Below are positions 60,301 through 64,000 of a stretch of DNA of 64,000 nt, piece by piece. This stretch comes from Microglena sp. YARC. Lineage: Eukaryota; Chlorophyta; Chlorophyceae; Chlamydomonadales; Chlamydomonadaceae. The notes below the pieces were generated by a model, which saw nothing but the letters and a program-made list of their open reading frames with translations, ran no database searches and was not told where the DNA came from. The DNA lies in contig CM039463.1 in the NCBI GenBank assembly GCA_022414725.1, positions 27,428,003-27,492,002 on the forward strand, given 5' to 3'. The stretch's first letter is position 1. The number at the start of each line of letters is the position of its first letter. Position numbers and translations under genes: made by a program.

Positions 60301-63208
60301 GCCGGTGCCATTCCCCCCTTGGCGGCATTGTAGTCTGCCTACACTCTACTGGATTCCAGTGGAGTGCAGGCCGACTACAATGCCACCAAGGTGAGAACGG
60401 TACCGGCAGATGCCTGCCGGTCTCCCCATTCGCTTTTTCCCTTTAAGCGAGAGATCTAATTGATCTGTATACATCATCACCGAGTCTTCCTTTTTTTCTC
60501 GTTTTTAAACTTCTTCCTTGATTTTAAGTTTTTCCGCCCCCCCCCCCCCCCCCTCGTTCTCTGGGCGCTGCAAGTGCTAGGCTCATTGAGCTATTTCCCA
60601 GATGAATTGCGCAAAATGGTGTTTGTCATTTGAACTAATTAAGTTTGTTATTTTATACCGACACTTCATCCTTCTCTCGGTGTTGCATGTGGTAGGCAGC
60701 AGGGTACTACACAGCGCGAGCGGCAGCGCGTTAACAGGCATTCTTCTTGAGCCCCACTGCGCGTTTTGCGCAGTGTTTTCAACCCCCTGTGGGCGCAGCG
60801 CGCAGTTTTGCGCTTTTTGCACTAGAAAGCGCCGACCAATTTGACGTTTGTGCGCTTTAAGCGCTGACCAATTTGACAAAAAGTAGAACCCTGGTAGGCA
60901 GAAGGAGCTGGATGGTGTTGTGCTCTGTTTTTTTCCGTGCGACGCTGGAGGTCCAAAAGTTCTGTGCCAAAAGTTTATTCAAGCTGATCCTGAGCTGATC
61001 AATTAATTCCGTTTATATGGAGTATATGACTGAGTATAGGCAGTATATGAGGATATTTGTTTAGCATTTTTCTGATTTTTCTGAGCACCTCATTTAGGGG
61101 GGGGGGGGGGGGGGGGGGGGGCCTCCTCAGGTTTTTGAGGCTTGGCGTTTGCAGCTTTTTTTTTACTTGTGTGCAACGTGTCTCAAATTGAACGTCTCTG
61201 TGTGACCCCAGTGCAATGCGCTGCCCCCGAACCCCGTGGAGCATGAAGCGTAGAGTCCGGGGGGCATTTCTGGCTATTTTGTTCAGACCCATGTGTCACC
61301 ATGCAGCAATGGAATGGTAACGTGTTGTACACAAAGAGACAGTATTGTCTTGGCGTCGTAACTAATGGAGCCCGTCATGTGGAAAACCTCAAACCAGTCA
61401 AGGGGGGTTGCATCCATTTGGTGGTTTTAGTCCAACGCACGCACACACTACCACTACCACCACCACCACCACCCACAACACCCTCCCAATACCACCAACA
61501 ACACCAACACCAACACCCACCAACAACACCCACCAACAACACCCACCAATAACACCCCACCACCCCCCCCCCCCCCCCCCCCCCCCGGGACCCCCCACCC
61601 CACCCCACCCACCCCCACACACACACACGCACACATGGACCCCGAACACGCCCCTTACCTGTCCTCCTACCGCAGGAGCTAGGCAGAAGGAGCTGGATGA
61701 TGCCTGTGCATCCTTAGCAGCAGTTTTTTTTTTTTGCACATCCTCCACACAACCCGCACACCCCAAAACCCCAAACCTTCCACACACTCTACAAACCCCA
61801 CTCCCTGCAATCACCTCCCACATCTCCCACGCACACCAGACCCACACACACCCAACACACCACACCATGCATCCCCCCCCACACACCGCATACCACACAT
61901 CCCCCCACACACCACATACCACATACCACACATCCCCCACCACGCACCACAAATCACCCCCCCACACACACACATACCCCCCTCACCCTCCACCCCCCTC
62001 AAATCACCCCCACCACCACCACACACACACCTCCAACACCCCACACAGGAGCTAGGCAGAAGGAGTTGGATGATGTCCTGGCGTCCTTAGCAGCAGTGTT
62101 CAATGCCCAGATCAAAGCTGGTGAGCTGCAAAACCCAAATGAAAGTGCTGGTAGCACTAGCAGCAGTAGTATGTCAACTTCTGGGGATGCAGTTGGCTCT
62201 GGGGACTCAGTTAGCCCATTGGTAACGCAACGTTACGCACCCATCTCCTATCTCTGCGAGGATAGCATATCTCGATCTGAAAATATGAAGGCCATGCTCC
62301 AGCGGGCTATGCAGCGCGTCGTAGTTGCTTACTTGGAGTCTCAGAAAGATGCTGGTCAGTCTCAGAAAGATGCTATGGAGGATGGCAAAGAAATTGTAGA
62401 AGCTCCTCCTCATGGAGAAAGTGTGACATCTGACAAGGCATCTGACATGACATCCGACAAGACTGATGCCCCACAGGCTAAGACTGGTGACACTGATGAG
62501 CCTGTTGCGGGGGGCAAAGAGGACAGGCCAGGGCCTGCACCCTCTGAGGACCGCAAGGCAGCTGGCGCTGCTCTTGCCACAAACACATCTGGCGCTGGTA
62601 TGGATGGGGATGAGTTTGAGATGGTGGATGCGGATGAGGGCGGAGATGACTTGGCCTCTCCCGTTTTGTCGGCTCTCAGCCAGGTGCGGAAGCAGAGCTC
62701 GAAGCGGTTGGCGGAGATTTGTGCGGCCCAGATAGAGCTCTTGCTAGACCTGGGCTTGAGCCTTGTCGCCCCGTCTGCCAAGCTGACGCGCTCAGATCTA
62801 GGGGTCACCTGGCCTGACAAGGCGGAGGCCCAGGCTATTATGCTGAAGAAGCAGGCCCATCGCATGGCGACAGATGTCGAGGCTGTAGCCGCTGCCTTCA
62901 AGGCGACAGTTGACTCCCTTCTCACGGAGCCCTCGGAAGCAGACAGGCCAGACGATGATGTAGAGGGCGAGGGAAGTGAAGATCACGAGAAAAAAACAAG
63001 CCCCTTCATGCTGCTGCCGGAATCGGAGCTTGGACCCCTGTCGGTCCTGGTATCCTCCATGTCCCGTGAAATCGAGGCTGTGGGAAGCAATGCCAGTATG
63101 AAGGTGATGGAGGGCTATCGTGGGCTTCTGTACGCCATTTTATTGCGATCAATAGCGTCAGAAGGACCAGAGGCTCCTGGAGCAGTGCAGCCGGTTACGT
63201 CAGCTTAA
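48385..63208 (+). CDS. gene 3: FAM114 (DUF719) family protein, probable Golgi/Rab2-linked
   Basis: Seven exons: 48385-49438, 50535-50729, 51267-51331, 52434-52640, 54596-54722, 56325-56405, 62049-63208; 2,889 nt, 962 aa, TAA stop. All phases agree. Residues 1-330 are acidic and disordered (DDEIDDWAALDPSDEDEDK). AWGWGGSWGLGAISRLKQVA (about 330-350) is the hallmark WGW segment of FAM114A1/A2. Then GLDTHVGHLAQSAL, FGLLGGMANQF, TFEDFFYLYEGHALCEELEG and LSNESARS match the conserved middle, and KELDDVLASLAAVFN, VRKQSSKRLAEICAAQIELL and the helical C-terminus match the end. Animal relatives bind Rab2 and localise to the Golgi. The frame is open upstream to 48199, with earlier in-frame ATGs at 48199, 48247 and 48295; I chose the ATG that opens the acidic segment. 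The protein is longer than the roughly 500-600 aa animal proteins because of the disordered N-terminus and an inserted acidic segment in exon 7. Confidence 0.82.
49553..49739. mobile_element. MITE family B, intact (187 bp)
   Basis: Ends are CACTGTTTTCTTTCGGCT and, inverted, CACAGTTTTTCTTTTGGGCT. The subterminal GCAGCAGCTTCTATGCAGCT pairs with GCCTAGAAGCTGCTGCTC. An 8-bp flank, GTCTTATC at 49545-49552 and TTCTTATC at 49740-49747, matches at 7 of 8 positions. It lies in intron 1 of gene 3. Confidence 0.82.
50025..50534 (+). repeat. tandem copies of the gene 3 exon 2 5' edge
   Basis: Four copies with acceptor (GCAG or CCAG then GTGCTGTCAGTGATTTCCGT, CACCTGACTGG) begin near 50033, 50142, 50274 and 50403; the intact exon starts at 50535. 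Spacers read CTCAAGTGTTTCTTGGTTTA and TGACAGTTTATTTGCTTGGC. The copies keep the AG acceptor and 30-45 nt of exon. Confidence 0.93.
50900..51262. repeat. GACCCGCACTTGATCCACCC-type minisatellite
   Basis: 11-12 bp subunits (CACTCGACCCG, CACTTGACCTG) are arranged in 66-bp higher-order units in intron 2 of gene 3, up to the exon 3 acceptor (CAG at 51264-51266). Confidence 0.9.
51325..51565 (+). repeat. GATGATGA array after gene 3 exon 3
   Basis: (GATGAT)n alternates with GTGTGCTGCTGTTGTGATTC (three copies). The first copy of that piece begins at the exon 3 donor, so the array includes the exon's outer flank. Confidence 0.85.
51725..51900. mobile_element. MITE family B, degraded copy
   Basis: The left end is GGGGCTACGTGTAGCAGCTT, the interior is GATAGCTGACATGACGAGCA and GCCCCAGTGGCTGGC, and the right end is GAGCTGCCTAGATGCAGGTA plus CACGTAGCCCC, which runs into a poly-C tract. 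Confidence 0.7.
52065..52433 (+). repeat. tandem copies of the gene 3 exon 4 5' edge
   Basis: Two upstream copies with acceptor (CACTTCCAG then GGGCTGGATACCCAG) begin at about 52118 and 52275; the intact exon starts at 52434. Copy 1 reaches about 90 nt into the exon, codes for a near-perfect version (SALTRLGGVLSNVARMAAG) and then stops matching. It has no donor. Confidence 0.92.
52545..53115 (+). repeat. tandem copies of the gene 3 exon 4 3' edge
   Basis: The exon end (GTATCTGATGATGTGCATGC ... GACTGGAGAGGAAATTCGAG, donor GTAGGT) is followed by three copies ending near 52817, 52974 and 53115. The first copy keeps the donor, the second has AAATGTTAAGGTAGG, and the third is eroded. The period is about 150-175 bp. 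Confidence 0.92.
53490..53689. mobile_element. MITE family B, copy next to another
   Basis: Left: AGTGTTTCTTTTTTAGGCTA, CGTCTGGCAGCTTCCAG. Right: GGAGCTGCCTAGAAGCTGCT, then GCGTAGCCCAAAAAAGACTG. It lies immediately before the copy at 53698. A third, truncated copy is at about 53205-53330. Confidence 0.72.
53698..53901. mobile_element. MITE family B, intact (204 bp), hAT-like
   Basis: Ends CAGTGTTTTTCTTTTCAGCT and, inverted, CATCGTTTTTCCTTTTCAGC. Perfect 8-bp flank CCTTGCAT at 53690-53697 and 53902-53909. Subterminal inverted repeats are AAGCAGCAGGTTCTAGGCAG and TGTCTAGAAGCTGCTGCTCG. No coding capacity. The 8-bp duplication and CA.TG ends suggest mobilisation by a hAT-type transposase. Confidence 0.85.
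54120..54595. repeat. tandem copies of the flank upstream of gene 3 exon 5
   Basis: CTTGCATGTGCCCATCTTGG then CCTTCTGGTTG...AATATCC recurs about five times (near 53906, 54119, 54234, 54430 and 54535) with GTGTGTATGGTGGTGGTGG and poly-G spacers; the last copy runs into the exon 5 acceptor (CAG at 54593-54595). Confidence 0.85.
54640..55290 (+). repeat. 190-bp tandem array of the gene 3 exon 5 3' edge
   Basis: The exon end with donor (TTCACCGGGACACTTTCTTT ... TACCTCTACGAAG, GTAGGCTG) has copies ending at about 54912 and 55102 with an exact 190-bp step, and a fourth, decayed copy near 55215-55280. Two broken relatives are at 55400-55430 and 55604-55650. Copies keep the GT donor; spacer is GGTGGTGGTTGTGATGGTGG. 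Confidence 0.93.
55655..56324. repeat. CTGCCCGACC-type repeat and GTGGTGG/CAACAA tracts
   Basis: Units CTTTTACCTGCCCGACC and GCCATCCTTGTCTGCCCGAC fill 55655-56010, then GGTGGTGG and AACAACAACC tracts run to the exon 6 acceptor (TAG at 56322-56324) of gene 3. Confidence 0.88.
56400..57060. repeat. GGAGGGATTGAGGGAGGGAT-type array starting at the gene 3 exon 6 donor
   Basis: About 20 irregular units combine AGGAGGGATTGA, GGGAGGGATTATAAAAGTTG and CAGGAGAGATTGACAAAACT. The array begins with the donor sequence itself (GAAGGTAGGGAGGGATTGAC). Confidence 0.88.
57061..57470. repeat. three-unit repeat of about 180 bp
   Basis: CAAACTTCTGGCCATCCTGG ... GTATGATACAGTGTCTGCTC then TTGCAACACCTTAAGCTGAC recurs near 57075, 57248 and 57418. 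It lies in intron 6 of gene 3. Confidence 0.85.
57525..57737 (-). mobile_element. tRNA-derived SINE, head type 1, near intact
   Basis: On the - strand: AAAGGTCTAGTGGTAGACCA (box A, GGTC/GACC stem), AGTCGGGGGTTCGACTCCCC (box B and T arm), body GCAGGTCGTTGTCAACCGCG and ATGGTAGCTTGTC, tail ACGCCCCACAAGGCGTTATC ATTACC. The acceptor stem is not formed. Confidence 0.85.
58150..58300. repeat. short copy of the ATATTAGT dispersed repeat
   Basis: CACCAGAATTTTGAATTTAT, TTGAAAAACTAATATTATTG and CTAATATTAGTTGCTGTTCC match the two ends found at 4128-4195 and 5190-5212. Confidence 0.6.
58442..58860 (-). mobile_element. tRNA-derived SINE, head type 2, interrupted by a MITE
   Basis: Tail GTAATGATACCGTCTGGTAG at the left; head at the right read on - as ACGAATGGCTCAATGGTCCA (box A) and TGCGGGGATTGAATCCC (box B). 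The body is split at 58522-58733 by a family C element flanked by a perfect 8-bp repeat TTTACCTG. Removing the insert restores the body seen at 25195. Confidence 0.85.
58522..58733. mobile_element. MITE family C inserted in a SINE (212 bp)
   Basis: Ends CAGAGTTTCTTTTTCCG and, inverted, CAGTGTTTTTTATTTCAG. Perfect 8-bp target repeat TTTACCTG at 58514-58521 and 58734-58741. Interior, relative to other copies, is inverted: CGTCGCCATTCCGTC ... GCTGCCCCCCGACC. Confidence 0.85.
59330..60390 (+). pseudogene. decayed array of armadillo-type repeats in intron 6 of gene 3
   Basis: About eight tandem units of 128-129 bp. A 129-bp unit codes for 43 residues that read like an ARM repeat: NPKTQQLVASAGAIPPLV, ILLSTSTPASMQEHAALALA. 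The phrase GAIPPLV..L and QEHAALAL is the armadillo signature. Units of 128 bp have lost one base (ATTGTATCC against ATTGTTATCC), which breaks the frame between units. There are no splice joins to gene 3. It is probably a captured fragment of an ARM gene expanded as a minisatellite. Confidence 0.7.
60700..60893. mobile_element. hAT-type MITE, family A (194 bp)
   Basis: Ends CAGGGTACTAC and GTAGAACCCTG. Perfect 8-bp flank GTAGGCAG at 60692-60699 and 60894-60901. Interior as at 8371 (GGCAGCGCG, GTGGGCGCAGCGCGCAG, GCGCTTTAAGCGCTGACC). Confidence 0.9.
61165..61345. mobile_element. MITE family C copy
   Basis: TIR-like ends TGTGTGCAACGTGTC and, inverted, TGTGTACAACACGTT. Core GTGCAATGCGCTGCCCC, GAACCCCGTGGAGC and CAATGGAATGG. 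The target duplication is unclear. Confidence 0.6.
61440..62048 (+). repeat. CACACC/CACCAACAAC tracts with a copy of the gene 3 exon 7 5' edge
   Basis: Within CA- and C-rich DNA, 61672-61728 repeats the exon 7 start with acceptor (CGCAG, GAGCTAGGCAGAAGGAGCTG GATGATGCC ... TTAGCAGCAG) and then breaks off in a T run. The intact exon starts at 62049. Confidence 0.9.
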
Positions 63209-64000
63209 GACAGCCTTGCTGCTGCCGCAATACTGCCCCCCTACACTGGCCTTTAGTTTGGGTGTTCCAAAAGCAATGAAGGTGACGGGGTTCTAATAAG
63301 CGCTCCTGCACACCAATGTATTGTGATCAATCGCGTTAGGAGGACCAGACGCTCCTAGAGCAGTGCAGCCGGGTGCGTCGGGGTAAGACAGCCTTGCTGC
63401 TGCTGCAAGGCTACCCCCCTCCACAGGCCTTCAGTTTGGGTGTTCCAAAATTAACGGAGGTGATGGAGGGCTATCGTGGGCTCCTGCACACCATTGTATT
63501 GCGATCAATAGTGTCAGAAGGACTAGAGGCTTCTGGAGCAGTGCAGCTGGGTGCGTCGGCGTAAGACAGCCTTGCTGCTGCCGCAATACTGCCCCCCTAC
63601 ACTGGCCTTTAGTTTGGGTGCTCCAAAAGCTATGAAGGTGACGGGGGGCTAATAAGCGCTCCTGCACACCATTGTATTGCGATCAATTGCGTTAGGTGGA
63701 CCAGACGCTCCTAGAGCAGTGCAGCCGGGTCCGTCCGTCGGGGTATGACAGCCTTGCTGCTGCTGCAAGGCTACCTTCCTCCACATGCCTCTAACTTAAG
63801 TGTCCCAAAATCAAAGGTGATGGAGGGCTATCGTGGGCTCCTGCACACCATTGTATTGCGATCAATAGTGCCAGAAGGACTAGGGGCTCCTGGAGCAGTG
63901 CAGCCGGGTGAATCGGCGTAAGACAACCTTGCTGCTGCTGCAATGCTGCCCCCCTACACTGGCCTTTAGTTTGGGTGCTCAAAAAGCTATAAAGGTGACG
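63100..64000 (+). repeat. tandem copies of the gene 3 coding end and 3' flank
   Basis: After the stop (63206-63208), at least four more units of about 178 bp follow: GTGATGGAGGGCTATCGTGG ... TTGCGATCAATAGTGTCAGA ... CAGTGCAGCCGGGT, stop, GACAGCCTTGCTGCTG. Stop-context copies lie near 63385, 63562, 63745 and 63919, and the array runs off the window. It may include the true 3' UTR. Confidence 0.92.

Overview
The window is nuclear DNA of an intron-rich eukaryote, most likely a protist or green-lineage alga. The evidence is three spliced genes with long GT/AG introns, tRNA-derived SINEs, small terminal-inverted-repeat transposons, a LINE remnant and short interstitial CCCTAAA/TTTAGGG (plant/green-alga type) telomere-like stretches. 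The lineage call is inference and weak. Bases 1-562 are an assembly gap.

Layout. 563-6962 is intergenic: degenerate short repeats, a LINE 3' end (about 3050-3830) and TG/CA-rich DNA. All three genes lie on the + strand. Gene 1 (6963-32195, 14 exons, 2,106 aa) encodes an ankyrin-repeat protein with a Cys/His-rich region resembling that of TTC3/DZIP3-type ubiquitin ligases and a very large disordered, proline-rich part. Gene 2 (33860-45524, 6 exons, 930 aa) encodes an AGFG/AGD14-like ArfGAP with a complete C4 zinc finger, DPF and NPF motifs and a Gln-rich tail; the position of the catalytic arginine finger holds Met. Gene 3 (48385-63208, 7 exons, 962 aa) encodes a FAM114 (DUF719) family protein, a family tied to Rab2 and the Golgi. 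I joined the exons by hand. All junction phases agree and each total length is a multiple of three. Genes 2 and 3 both point to membrane traffic; no functional link to gene 1 is shown.

The most unusual property is how the introns are built. At most exons, one edge (40-100 nt of coding sequence plus the adjoining splice site and intron) has been tandemly copied 2-8 times into the neighbouring intron, in units of about 90-190 bp. The intact exon sits at the inner end of each array. The coding ends of genes 2 and 3, stop codons included, are copied the same way. The result is dozens of decoy splice sites and many spurious ORFs.

Mobile DNA: a hAT-type MITE family with three copies in 8-bp target duplications (two perfect) and one matching empty site; two further MITE-like families, also with 8-bp duplications; a SINE group in which two different tRNA-like heads share one tail, one copy interrupted by a MITE; and a decayed array of armadillo-type repeats inside the last intron of gene 3. 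The rest is micro- and minisatellite DNA.
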